Shown: positions 14,605 to 26,400 of the stretch, in pieces
Position numbering within the stretch: the first letter of the stretch is position 1
How the letters are laid out: the number at the start of each line of letters is the position of its first letter
NCBI GenBank assembly: GCA_013396995.1
Contig: VWZP01002662.1
Span: forward strand, 382,909-446,908
DNA: 64,000 bases
Direction of reading: 5' to 3'
From: Dicaeum eximium
Taxonomy: Eukaryota > Chordata > Aves > Passeriformes > Dicaeidae
The notes under the pieces: model-generated
Database searches by the model: none
What the model saw: the letters and a program-made list of their open reading frames with translations, nothing else
Told to the model about the DNA's origin: nothing
Program-made: the position numbers and the translations under genes

Positions 14605-14626
14605 TGCCTGATGGGAAGTGTAGTCC
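14605..14626 (-). promoter_or_regulatory. ZNF143/THAP11-type (SBS) element, reverse orientation
   Basis: Read on the minus strand this site begins GGACTACACTTCCCATCA and continues with GGCA. It matches the ACTACAnnTCCCA-type composite element bound by ZNF143/STAF and THAP11 in many housekeeping promoters. The match is by eye; binding is inferred. Confidence 0.6.
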
Positions 14627-14664
14627 GTGTCGGACCCTCCTGCGGCCTCTTGCCGCGGCCGTGG

Positions 14665-14683
14665 ACTACAGTTCCCTGCAGGC
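14665..14683 (+). promoter_or_regulatory. ZNF143/THAP11-type (SBS) element, forward orientation
   Basis: ACTACAGTTCCCTGCAGGC closely follows the ACTACAATTCCC core of the SBS motif. It lies 38 bp from the inverted copy at 14605-14626, so the two form a divergent pair. Binding is inferred from the motif. Confidence 0.6.
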
Positions 14684-14728
14684 ACCACGACCAGGGAGGA
14701 ACGGAGGCGGCGGGCCGCGCTCGGCGGA

Positions 14729-14744
14729 CCAATGGGGGCGGGCG
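14729..14744 (+). promoter_or_regulatory. CCAAT box followed by GC box
   Basis: CCAAT at 14729-14733 is immediately followed by GGGGGCGGGCG, a combination typical of NF-Y plus SP/KLF sites in TATA-less CpG-island promoters. Its position, upstream of the probable first-exon donor at 14849/14850, is compatible with a core promoter role. Confidence 0.55.
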
Positions 14745-14759
14745 ATGCTGGGAGGTGCC

Positions 14760-14849
14760 GGCGGGGCGGGCGGGCCGCCTGGGGCCGCGGGCAGTGCGGG
14801 AATTTCGGACCGGGAGGAGGGAGCGGCGCCGGGCCCGCTCGCGCAGGAG
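14760..14849 (+). other. VRK1: Probable VRK1 non-coding exon 1 (5' UTR)
   Basis: The first coding exon begins only five bases before its ATG, directly after a strong acceptor, so an upstream non-coding exon is required. The best donor in the CpG island is CAGGAG followed by GTACTG, putting the exon end at 14849. The 5' boundary given is a guess within the CpG island. Intron 1 would then run 14850-20287. Another donor in the same island cannot be excluded. Confidence 0.4.
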
Positions 14850-15072
14850 GTACTGGGAGCCGGCGGCTGCCTCTGGGGAGCCGATGTTTGGGGGTGTTCT
14901 TAGGAGGCGAATTTTGGGGCACTGTTTCGCATCTGCTTCGCCGTGCCGAGCATCCCTGGCCCTTCTGGCGGATTGCGGGCGGTTTTCCCCGCTTCCCTCG
15001 CGGAGGAGGCCGGTGGTACCGCCGGGGCCCGCCCGAGCCTTGTTCCTTCCCAGGGGCAGGGAAGGGGCCTTC

Positions 15073-15290
15073 TTCCCTTCCCTTCCCTTCCCTTCCCTTA
15101 CCCGGAGGCATCTCCTGGGCCGTAGGGAGGGAGNTGCACACCAAACACCAGATTTCAGACTCCGGGGGCTGGGAGGGACGAGAGTTGAACTCCTTCCTTC
15201 CTTTTATTTTCCCTTCCCTTCCCTTCCCTTCCCTTCCCTTCCCTTCCCTTCCCTTCCCCGGAGGCATCTCCCTGGGCTGTAGGGAGGGAG
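15073..15290. repeat. (CCCTT)n blocks inside a 156-bp tandem duplication
   Basis: A CCCTT array at about 15073-15100 and a longer one (about 9-10 units) at 15211-15258 are each followed by the same CCGGAGGCATCTCC...GTAGGGAGGGAG segment, starting at 15102 and 15258. An N lies at 15134 at the end of the first copy. The minus strand reads (AAGGG)n. Confidence 0.92.
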
Positions 15291-15331
15291 AGAACGGGGG
15301 CAGAGCTCCCACAGTTTCACCCTTGAGCTCT

Positions 15332-15566
15332 GGGCCCCTTTCCCACCTTCTCTGTGGCTGTGAGCTCTGAAGCTGCCTTCGGTGGCAGCGGCCTAAGTTG
15401 CTTCACTTCCTGTTTTTGTTTTTGTTTTGTTTTGTTTTGTTTTGCTTTGTTTGTTNGGGCCCCTTTCCCACCTTCCCTGTGGCTGTGGGCTCTGAAGCTG
15501 CCTTCGGTGGCAGCGGCCTAAATTGCTTCACTTTTTGTTTTTGTTTTGTTTTGTTTTTTTTTTTAG
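15332..15566. repeat. 125-bp tandem duplication ending in TTTTG-rich tracts
   Basis: GGGCCCCTTTCCCACCTTC starts at 15332 and again at 15457. Each copy continues through a near-identical CTGAAGCTGCCTTCGGTGGC segment and ends in a run of TTTTG units. A single N at 15456 sits exactly on the boundary between copies. Confidence 0.92.
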
Positions 15567-18500
15567 CACTAAAGCTAGGTGGAGGAGGCTGAGTAACAGC
15601 TATGCTCTCTGCCACTTAAGAGGTTCGGGATTCATAATCACTTTTGGGATTGTCTCGGTGTAGCATCACCTTGGCTGTCAGGCGTTCCTGAGTTTCACTT
15701 TAAATTTTTTTTTTTTTTTTTTTAATACGAGCCTACAAATCAGCAAAGTCTGCGATTTTAGGATCAGGAAAGGCCTGGTGTGTAAGAATTAGGCTAAGCT
15801 GGTTTCTGTCATTGGTTGTGGTTTTCCTTCACTTCCTATTTCTCGCTATTTGACTTCCGTGTTTTAAGACTTCAGCAGTCGCAGACAGGCTGAACTCTGT
15901 TGTTCTCTTTGTTTTTCAATTTGTGCCTGAGGCTTTTATTAATTTATAAGGAATCCATGGACACTTTTTATGGCTGGGAAAAATACAAAAGCTGCTGTGA
16001 AGCTTCCTGTAACTATTACTGTGTCAAAGGGCTTGTGCTCTCACCTGTAGGAATAAGCTGTCCACTAAATTCTTGGGGATAATCCATGAGTGAGGTAGGA
16101 TTCCTGATGAATTTCAGAGCTGATGATTTTTATACAGTGTGCTAAATTATCAAAAAGCCTTCCAGTGGATCACTCACATGTATTAGGTATTTGCAGTCTG
16201 TATAGAGGAGATTTGGAGTGACATGATTTGGTGCCTTACAATGATCACTGGTTTTTATTGCAGTAGCTGAGTGATGATTAAGATTTTCAGGAGAACCTTA
16301 AATAACCTTAAAAGAAATTTTAAAAAAGGTAATGTATTCTTGAGAAAGCAATTTAAAATTGGTAACACAGTAATTCCTCTTGTACATGGCTGTTTCCTAC
16401 CTCTGAACAAGCTGCATTCTGAAATATTAAGTCATCTTGGTTTGTTTAGCAAAAAAAAAGAAAAAAGGCATTTCCTTAGTCCACCATGGTGCTGTTGTGA
16501 TTACATATTTCTCAGTAATTGTGGTCCACCAATGCCATTTATTCATTTTGTCTAAAAAGAATTTTTATTTTTATTTCTTGAGAGAGAACCATAGTGCCTC
16601 TTCTTCCATAAGTGCCATAAACTGTCTGTATCTGAGTCAGGAACTTAGATTGGAAAGGTTCTCACAGACAATGATCAACCAGTCACAGAAGGTCTGATTT
16701 ATGTAAGAAAGTCTTTGGTCACCATCTACCTCACTTGGTAGGAAGTCACAAGTCACAGATACATCAGTTATTTTTTGTGTTGTCCCTCCCATGAAACAGC
16801 TCTACAGGTTTCAGGAGTCTTTAAGTGTCATGTTCTTTCTTCCCTATGCCTTGGGCAAAAATTTAGTTTTGTTTTTTCCCTAATTTTTTTTTTCAGGCAG
16901 ACATGGATTTCTTGCTTTGACTAATGAACAGTTTTAATGATACACAGATTTCAGGTCTTGCTGGAACTACCTGCTCATCTAGGAGCACAGGTCACCAGCA
17001 TGCCTTCTCTGAGTTGACAATGAAAATACATCTTACTAAGATAAACAACTGGAAAAATTACAATTTCCAGGGAATAAAAGAGGAAGATCACGAAGCAACC
17101 AGTTTGACTTGACACACAGCACAAATTCCTTCAAAATAAATTTGTTTTGTATTCATTTCAGAGTTTTGTTGATAATGAATGACAACAAGAATTGAGAAGT
17201 GGCTATTCATATTTATTCTAAGAGTTCAAGTACCGCTTAAGTAGCAACTGTAGCAGACAACATTTGTAAAGATAACACCACTGATATGCAGACAATTTTG
17301 CATCAATAGTGCTATCTCAAGTACAGTGTATTCTGTTTCTTCCAAGGTGTTTTATTAGGTAGGAGCCTTTGTAGTACTAAGAGGCTTCTGAAGAGAGTTT
17401 AGACAAATAGACTTCTGTTATTCATACTTCTTAGTAGGAAAATTGTAGCGACATAAAATGCTGCTGTTTACAATCATGCACCTTGAATATTGTTCTTGTC
17501 AGGCACCTTATCTAAGTAGGGTCAGGTCTGGCACTTGAATGATAGTACAGTACTTGACATCTATGGCACTGTTTCCAAGGACTTTAGTATGATTGCAGGA
17601 ACTAATGAATTAAACTTCACAATACATGTCGATAGAAAATATTTCCTTTTGTTGATAGGGAGAAGTATTGAGAGGAAAGTTTAAGATTTTTTTTCTTTTT
17701 GGCGGGGTGGTGTTGGTGGTGAATTTTTAAAGGTGATTTTAGGAAGAAGTAGATGGCTTTATTCCAGTTGTGCAATGTACAGTAGATAACTCTATGTCAT
17801 GTTTGTTGATGCATAAGTTTCCTGACAAACCCCTTGTGTTTACTGTATTATGATTAGAAAATGTAGAAGGATAGAATTTGAACTAAATTTTAATTGTCTT
17901 TTTAAATTTTTTTTAATTGCGATTTTTTTCTAGTTCTATCTTTTCATGTAGATAATTTCTGCTGTGTCCAGGTGTCTTAGGTTTCAATCAATGGAAGATA
18001 TTTTAATGGATTTATCCAAATAAATGTGAAAGCATGTGGAGCCATTGCTTAAATATTTCCTTGGGTAACAGCTTTTTTGCGAGAGATTGAGTGCTTAGTA
18101 TGGTGCATGCTGCCCATTGCAAGCGATCAGTGTTTGGCACCTATGGCCTACTGATAGTTTGACCAACTTGTAAGTAGGCAGAGTGCCATGTTAACAGATG
18201 GGTATGAATACAGACAGCCAAGAAACCATGTATGTGTATCTAGTGTATTTGTTAAGGGCAGGGTTCCCAGCTGGGGACGTTCAAACTTATGTCCATTTTG
18301 AATTTTTGCTTTTATGGATAAAGGGAAGTTGTCATTAACAATTTTTTTAAAAAATAAATACCTTCAGGCATACAATTATTGACCATGTTAAACAAAATAA
18401 GCAGGGGTGTGGAAGAAGAGGGAAGCACCAGCTCTTCCTTTGATACTCTTTAGGAGCTATTTTAAGTAAATTTAATTCCTTTTTAAGCAAGGCTGCTATC

Positions 18501-20287
18501 AGGAGTCTCACTGTGAATGTCAAAGATGTGGAGTGTATCAATAAGTTTGTTTCACAGGCTTGCTAGCCTTACTGTAAGAGAGACTACAAATTTTTCTTTT
18601 ATGGGCAACAGTCTGTCCAGCATTCAAACACCAAAGTGTGTCCGTCCAAGTCTTTGCTGAATTATTTGTAATAACTCAGAGATCAAAGGGCTGCAGTCCT
18701 TCAAGCCCTCTGCATGGTTCTTAGGTTGACAATAAGTTGTTTATTAGCTTGAGGACAAGAATGCTCTTTTTGGATACGTTTTGGTATCCTTTCGATGACA
18801 GTGTGTGTGATCTTGTCCCACATCTGAGTCACTGGGTAATACTGCTGATGTTTTGCACTTTTTTGCCGTATCTGAGTCAGCTTTGGGGCTCCAGAGTGCT
18901 GGTTTATTTCATTAGCACTTCTAATACTTTCAGTCTGTCCTTTGTTTTAATCCATTTCCTGATTTAGATGTCCTGTGAAGCTGCTTAAAGATCTGCAGTG
19001 ATCTTTCTGGCCTGCTCTTGTAAGTGATACCAACCTGTAGGCTTTTCTACCACTCTGTTCCTTCTGATACTTTGACACCATTGCTGTCTCATTGGTATGG
19101 TCTTATCTGAGCTGGCTGGAATTGTCTTTGGTGCTTGAAAGTCTCATTTTTCTCCTGCAGAAAATCTGGAGGAAGGATCTTCCTCCAAGACAGTAACCTA
19201 TGTATCACCTTGAAGATTAAAAAAAAAGAAAGAGGGATGTAGAGAGTTTCTTGAAGACTGTGTGGATAATGATGTGGGTAAAGCTAGTTTTAAAATTTAT
19301 GTATAGGATGTGTCTTGATAGTAGAGAAGAATGTTACTGTATAGAAGTGGAAATATAGAAAAGTAATGCAGAATTAAAACATCCATTTCGTGATAACGAT
19401 GAAGCTTTATGTAGTGTAGGTATTAATACCAACCAGATGTGGTTCCATGACACAAAGATACTTCTCAAATTAAAAAGGACCCTAAAAAAGAAGAACTTTG
19501 GCCTGGAATGATGCACCTTCTTTTCTGTATTTATGCATGTGTTGAGTGACTGTGGTATCTGGAGACTGCTTGCTGCCAGAGTCCATTGCTCTCTGACTGG
19601 GTTCTTTTAGATGTTCCATGTATAAAGGATGTAATATTTAATATCAAATTTACTTCTTTGAAGATAGTTGATGCTATATGAGATTTCTGATTTAGGAGAG
19701 TGATATAAAATATACTGAAAACAATACAACTGGTAAGTTACATTTGGCAAAATACAGCAATTGCAATACACAGTTCAGTCAAGGTACTGATGTGATGATT
19801 CTCATTACTGGTCTCTAGAGTATCTGTTTTTTTACAGTTAAGGGGAATTCCTCATATTACTACTGAAGACTTGCAGCTTTTCAATATGCAAGTTTAACTC
19901 TAGGAAAACTGATGAACTTTATTTCATAAATTAAATATTTTCTATGTTTAGACCTGTGATTTTTTTGTGATTGATTGAATGTGATAAATTCCGATAAATT
20001 TCTGATAAATCTTTCTAGCATGTATTATGCAAGGTCTTGTAATAAGTTTCTCTTGTGAAGGTTTTTGCTGTCAAAATTTTTTGTGATGCCTGGAAAAATT
20101 AGTTGTTTTTCACTTTTAATTCATGCCAATGAAACTGCTTTCTGCATTTCTTTTCAAGTATATTTGTGGTAACGAATTATGGCTTAAACAACCCATTCTT
20201 TTTTTGTATTTCTAACAGATTTCTATATAAAATAAGTTGGATCAACATGTAACCTGTTTACTTCTTCCTTCCCTTCACTTTCTCTAG

Positions 20288-20446
20288 GGAAAATGCCAAA
20301 TAAGAAAACGACTGGAAAAAGAGCCCCTGCAAAAAAGAAACTTGCTGAAGTGTTTGGTCTGGGGGAGGTTCTAGCAGATACATCAAGAAAAGAATGGAAA
20401 TTAGGTGTCCCTATAGGGCAGGGAGGCTTTGGGCGCTTATACCTTG
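20288..20446 (+). CDS. VRK1: VRK1 first coding exon, residues 1-51
   Basis: A long pyrimidine tract and CTCTAG acceptor end at 20287; the ATG is at 20293 and donor GTAAGT starts at 20447. The exon encodes a lysine-rich N-terminus (MPNKKTTGKR...), then the start of the kinase fold with the glycine loop IGQGGFGRLYL. It ends with one base of codon 52. Only 20293-20446 is translated. Confidence 0.93.
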
Positions 20447-23400
20447 GTAAGTGTAGCTATCTTTGATAATTCTTTAAAATGGAGAGTAGATGTTTATCCC
20501 TATTCAAAACAATGAAAAGTTGACCCTAAGTTAGAAATATGAAGTGTCTTCACATGATCTTTTCTACTAGAACCTTAGCTTGGGTCATGGTGTTGGAAAA
20601 AAATGACAGAAATAGACAAATGGTCACTTTAAGCAGTAGTTTTATGAGTTTCCAGTGGTAGTTAATTCTTTTTAAAAATCAAAATCTTTATTACTTTTTA
20701 GCCATGGAAAGGATAGCTTAGTATTTATTTCAGTTTGAATTTTGGTCTGGCTGAAAGACTGGATTTTTTGCATGAGTGTCTTTATAATGATGAATTCTGA
20801 ACTGAAACTGTCAGTGCATATTATCTGGAGGCTACTGGTCAGCCAGTACTTGGACTGGTTTTGACTTTGGTATTGCTTTTATTTTTTAATTGCCTAGTGA
20901 ACTTTTGGCATGCCATATACTTTTTTTCATGTAACCAATGCTAAAAAAAAATCAAAGCATTGAACTTTACACTTTAAAAATCTTAGTTCCTGTCTTGTTT
21001 TGCAATTCTGTTACAAGGAAAACTTCTTAAAGTGAAACAGTGTTCCATATTTAGTATCTCTTTCACTTGGACAGATGAACAGATAAGAGAGGTCTTGATA
21101 CTTTTCTGCTTCATTACCCCTAGTCATTTTTCAAACAATTCTGAAGGGATGAAAGTTAATGTGATCATTATAATATAGTCTTCCTCATCTTGGGGAAAAG
21201 GTTGTGCTGGATTCATACTGAGTTGGAAAACAGGAAAAAAATCTGTCCTGCTTTTAAAATGAACAGACTGCAGTGTAAGTGGGTTAAGGAGAAAAAACAG
21301 GACCAGTGGGTGGCTTTTTGCCAAAGAAGCTTTCAACTTCTTACTCAGCCTCACCCAATGAGCTACTAAATTTACTGGAATTCCAACTCACTTGAATTCC
21401 TGCTTTGTTCAAACCAAAGCTTGTTCTCTGCTTCCCCACCATTTGCACAAAGCTGTGACCCTGACTGTTCCTGTACTTTGTACTTGCCTAACTTGATGTT
21501 CTTCATATCTGTATCTTCAGTCACAAATACCAACAACTTTGTAGCAGCAGAAGGTCACTTTTGGATACGTGACATGGCAACATGGAATTTATTTTTCTTT
21601 ATGTCCACAAATATGTATGTTTATAATAGTTCTAGAAAGCAGAAGAAACACTGTTGAATAGGAAAAAGTTACTGGATAAAAAAAGAGAATACCTTCTTTT
21701 AGTAAACTGCCTGTACTCCTCAAAAAGAAGGGAGAATGCAATATCTGTATACAGTAGCCTTCACTTATAGCCTGATTCTCTTACCAAAGGGTAAGGTACT
21801 GGTCTATGTTCGTGTCAGCACGTAGTTATTTTGTTGTATGTTTGTCCATCCTGCATAACAAGTGAGTGTGTGCTGAGTGACAGTTTCCTCTCCTACTACT
21901 AATAAAAGCTTCCTTTTTAACAGCTGATGTTAACTCTTCAAAGGCGGTTGGCAGTGATGCCCCTTATGTTGCAAAAGTGGTAAGAGACCATTTGAATCTT
22001 TACTTCATGACTTGAAAATATTTGTTCTAGAATAGAATGTGTAATTTAAAACATCATCTGAAAATAATGCAATTGCAAAGTACTGTTTAAAATAAAAGTG
22101 TGCTGATGCAGAGGAATGCTGCTGAGAATTGGGACTCCTGTGTATGAGGAACATCATAATGGAACATCAATGGAGTTGAAAAGGATCCATGAAATGGATC
22201 AGATTCTATTTCATTTGCTTCCTATAAACAGCACAGATATCACCAAATGAATGAAATCTGTCTAGCTTTTGGAGAATGTCTGTGATTCAGCAGTGAGTCT
22301 CTGTGAACTGTTGCTCACCACTGGATGTTGATAAACTGACAGATGGCTCGTGACTAGAAACAGGAAAACTTTAATTCCTGAGGTCTCCACAAAGTTCTTT
22401 AAATGTTTTTTCATAAACCACATACATGTTCTAATTTCTATTGAACTAAAATAACATTGACATAATTTTTTAAACCTAATGATTAGAGAGAAGAAAAGCA
22501 TTGTTGATAGCTCATTTTTAGCCCATTGTAGCAAATAATCAAATTCTTATTACTTGAAATTTTCTTATGTTTTTAGTCTAAAAAAAGTAAATTACTTGGA
22601 TTTGGGTATTTCTCTTCCTAAGGTATGAAGTATTTTTTCTTAAATTCTGCCGGAGTATTTTGTGTAGATACAGTAAGATCTTACAGAGTCTTAGTAAAAA
22701 ACTAATATGGTCATAGTCATAGTATATCCAGACCCTTTATTTTCTTGTTGGCAATTCTGTTCCTGCAATAAAAGTGAATACCAGAAAACTGTACAAGAAC
22801 TTCACAGTTAAAAGATTAGTTTTTCAGTGCAGTTCAGAACCGCACTTTTTAATATTTTATTTATTAAACTATTTGATCATACTGAAATACCTTGCTGCAA
22901 TAGCCACTTTGTGTTTATGTTAGTGCTTTTAACATTTGTTCCTGAAACTATAAGGTTAGGTTAAATTAGAGTAAAATAGATTTTGGTTAGTATGTGCCTT
23001 TAATGTTGGTATTTACATCTGCTGACTAAAGGGAAATTCTAGAATGCTGGTTTTGATACTATTCAGACACCCCAAGGTACAGTTTGTGATGACCCTCCCT
23101 CCAAAATGTTTTCCCTTGCTGAAAAAACTAGTGCTTGCTAAGCAAATGTCAGACTGCCACATTTTCAACATCAGTCTGCTGCTGCTGCTGCCTTAGGTGT
23201 TTGTGGGCAGGAATTCCAGACAGACCAGGAGCCCCAGCCTGCAGTTGTGTGGTGGCAACCTGTGTTACTGTGTTCAGCCTGGCCTCTTGAGGGTGGGAGT
23301 GTCCATTGTGCATCTGTTTGAGAGGTAGATAACAGCAGTGGCTTACCTGGGAGAGGCAGTGGCTTTTAATTACTGGCTCCTGCTGAGTTTGGACTGATCA

Positions 23401-26400
23401 GGAAGCAGAGCGCCATTTAACTTTCATGGAAGAATCTGGTTTGACTTGCTGGGAAAACCATCAGATATGCATTACTTAATACTGTGTGGAGTTGCTATTG
23501 CCTTCTTTTCCTGAGTTTGAAACTTGTCCATCTTCTCTTCACTTTGAGCTCTTAATGTAAGAGTTGCCCCAGCTTTTGGGTTGCTCCTGTGCTAGATTCA
23601 GTTTGTTGCAACATTTTGTAGATACCTCCATTGCTAATATCCCAGATGACTACTCACTTTTAATTTGACTTTTATAATTTTGTCTTTATGGCAATAAAGA
23701 GTAGCCCCAGTCTTTGTACTAGCCTCACAAATGACCCATAACATATTATGCCTTTACAGTCTGGTATAACACAACTATGGATAAGAGCCCATTTTCTGAT
23801 GCCTGGGTGGATTCTAGTTTTTCCATCAGCTGAAGCAAAGTGGTTAACAGCTTTGAACGATTATTAGTGTTTAACAAAATATGTGCTTCTATAGTAATGT
23901 TCTTCAAATTAAGCTATTAAAACAGGATGGAAATTGGCTTAGTCTTTGACATATCTTCATAGTATTGATGTCTGAACCGTATGAAATGAATCACAGTTTT
24001 TATTAAAAAAAGAAATGCTTTTTAACGTGGACTTTTCAGATGTCATTGTTCAGGAGTGGATGCAGGGTTTAATTGCACTTCATTACATTGCTGACTGAAA
24101 ATGATCAGAATTCTTAAAACACTACTTGAAGTTTGTTCAGTTTTGACATGCACTATAATCTTTCATTGTGTTATCTTTTTGAATAAGACTTCAATTTCAG
24201 TTTTATAAGTAATGTATTTAGAATGATCCTGGGCATAAAGCTTTAGCAATTTGTGTTTGCACTCCTCCTGGGCTATTATGGCAAATACTGGGTGCTGTGT
24301 AAGCTTTTTTTTTAGCATCATATATGTAGTTATTTATCTGTAGGTAGAATTAATGGTATTGTGGGAAAATACCTTCATAGTCAACCTAAAGATCTGGTTA
24401 ATGGTTAAATCATTTATCTATTCTCCAAGTATAAAAGATAGCAGAATTTTCTTTCTGACCAGAGAAAGATATACATTTTCAGAATTGAGACATAAATTTT
24501 TGTGAAATAATTTAATTATGGATAAATACTGTAAGAATTTTTAACACCTCCTTTTTTTTGGCTATATTTTAGTAGGAAAACAACACTGTTCAAATCTATG
24601 TAAATTAAAGAAAAATTATATATGAGAATTCATATTCTAATAAGTTAGGGTATTGATAGGTAATACTGCACAGGATCAAGTGAATAGGTCAAGTAATGTG
24701 TGTGTGAGGTAACTGCCATAGAAGAATCAATCTATTTAACCCTTTTCCTCTGTATATATAATTTCTGTACTGCTAATTTGTTGTCCATTGTGGATGAATA
24801 AACTAACTGTGAAAGTAAATGTGCAGGTACCAAATTGATTACACAGACTGTCTGATCTTTGGTTTTGTTCTTTTTTTCCAATTGCTCCTCACAAGGAGAG
24901 GCCGGAAAGCTGTCTTGGCTCCATTGTTTATCAAGGCAGTGCTGCTAGATAAAGTGAGGTGGAGACAGACAGTAGCTTTGCAATCAAGTGTGCAGGCCTA
25001 GGAGTGGTGCCCAGGCTGGGGGTGTCTGCTCCCAGCGTGTCCCATGTTCCAGCCGAGCCTCCGAGCCCGCGGTCAGGGGCGCTTGGAGCCCGGCTGTGCT
25101 CCAGTGACACTGCACAGCAGAGAGCCTCTCTTAGCTCAGAGCTACACTCTGGCCTGTAGCCATGTGCTGGGTCACTACATCTGCATTTAAAAGTTACAAT
25201 TAAACCCATTTAAGATTGATGAGTATCTAATGTCATGTGATTGTATTATTCTTGAGTTTCTTTGCCAGTAATTGCATACGTTTTGTTGTTAAGTGTAGGA
25301 TATTCCAAAATTGGTATTTTCACAGTAGTAGAATTAATTTGGATATATATGAATAACTAAGCAAAAATAAATTGCTTAAGCTCATCTCAAAATCAATTAC
25401 TCAAAAATTACAAGAATTGAGATAATTTTTTTTTACTTTTTTCTTTACCACATTCTGGAAATGTAGAATCAAGATACTTGTTCTTCTGCTGTTCTTGCAG
25501 TAATTCAAATCTTGGGTGTTTTCATAGGAATTTCTCTCTTGAACTTTGCTTGTAATACATGGTTTTCATAGATTTGGGCCTTGAAAATGGAACTGAAATG
25601 TACTAAATACAAGGTAGACTCTGATATTGAAATAGGTGTAGTTCTTATACTTTGGAGAAAATTTGAAATCGTCTTATTTTTATCTTGGTCAACTAATGTA
25701 TGAAAGGAACAAAATGCCTTATGTTCAATAAGAATTTAACTTTTGTTAAGATTTTTTCACTGAATCATTTCAGGTGTTATTTTAAAATCATAAAGGCTAC
25801 TACAACTGATGCAATCCAGCTGTAATCTGGAGAATCTGAAATAACCTTGTTTAATGTTCTCTGCTAAAATTCTGCCAATAATTGTTAATATTTCTATAAA
25901 TTTCAGTTAATTTCTTATTCTTTGGTCTTTTGCTGTGGGAAAGTATTATTTGGTACCCTTAATGTCAAACCATTTATAATAAAAATAGCTTTTAGAGCTA
26001 AATTTCATTTATAATAAGATATTCTAGTGAGTTTATCAGCATCAGATAGTGTTTGAGGGAGAATATGTTTTTATAGGGTGAATGCTTCAGCTTTTAGTAA
26101 TTGTTAGGCATTAACACAGCAGTTTTTAACGAATTTTAAATTGTCTTAAAGGAACCCAGCGAGAATGGACCTCTTTTTACTGAGTTAAAGTTCTACATGC
26201 GAGCAGCTAAGCCAGATGAAAGTAAGCAGTCTATTAAAATGTTTTAATGAGCTGCAACCATTTATGAAAATAGAGCCTGTAGAAGTAAAGTGAGGTTGAA
26301 CTTTGAGAATTTATTTAGGTAATTTTCAAAATAATTTAAAAATTATTATTATTATTATTGAATTCAGCTATACAGTAAGTTAGAGATTTTTGGTAAGAAA

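Larger units (their letters stand above)
14570..15060 (+). promoter_or_regulatory. VRK1: VRK1 CpG-island promoter
   Basis: This is the strongest CpG-dense block in the window. It lies about 5.3 kb upstream of the VRK1 start codon, on the correct side for a 5' non-coding first exon. It contains two ACTACA-type elements in opposite orientations (14605-14626 and 14665-14683), a CCAAT pentamer at 14729-14733 directly followed by a GGGGCGGG-type GC box, and no clear TATA box. This suits a housekeeping-type promoter with dispersed start sites. The transcription start itself cannot be read from sequence. The island could also fire in the antisense direction, but no gene is visible upstream. Confidence 0.8.
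14850..20287 (+). other. VRK1: VRK1 intron 1
   Basis: The first 700 bp hold the CpG-island tail and the tandem repeats described separately, then a T-run at 15704-15723. The rest is AT-rich and shows no exon or known repeat that I can recognise. The 5' boundary depends on the predicted exon 1 donor. Confidence 0.45.
20447..26151 (+). other. VRK1: VRK1 introns between residues 51 and 70/71
   Basis: Two introns (20447-21923 and 21980-26151) flank the small exon 21924-21979. They are AT-rich. Notable items are a (CTG)5 run at 23176-23190 and a GC-rich patch at about 24990-25150 with several CpGs. No other exon is supported. Confidence 0.8.

Noticed and set aside
14449..15370. Long open frames on both strands (247-284 codons) over the VRK1 promoter
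   Set aside because: They run through a CR1 fragment, the CpG island, CCCTT repeats and an N, and exist on both strands at once. This is what GC-rich stop-poor DNA gives, not a gene.
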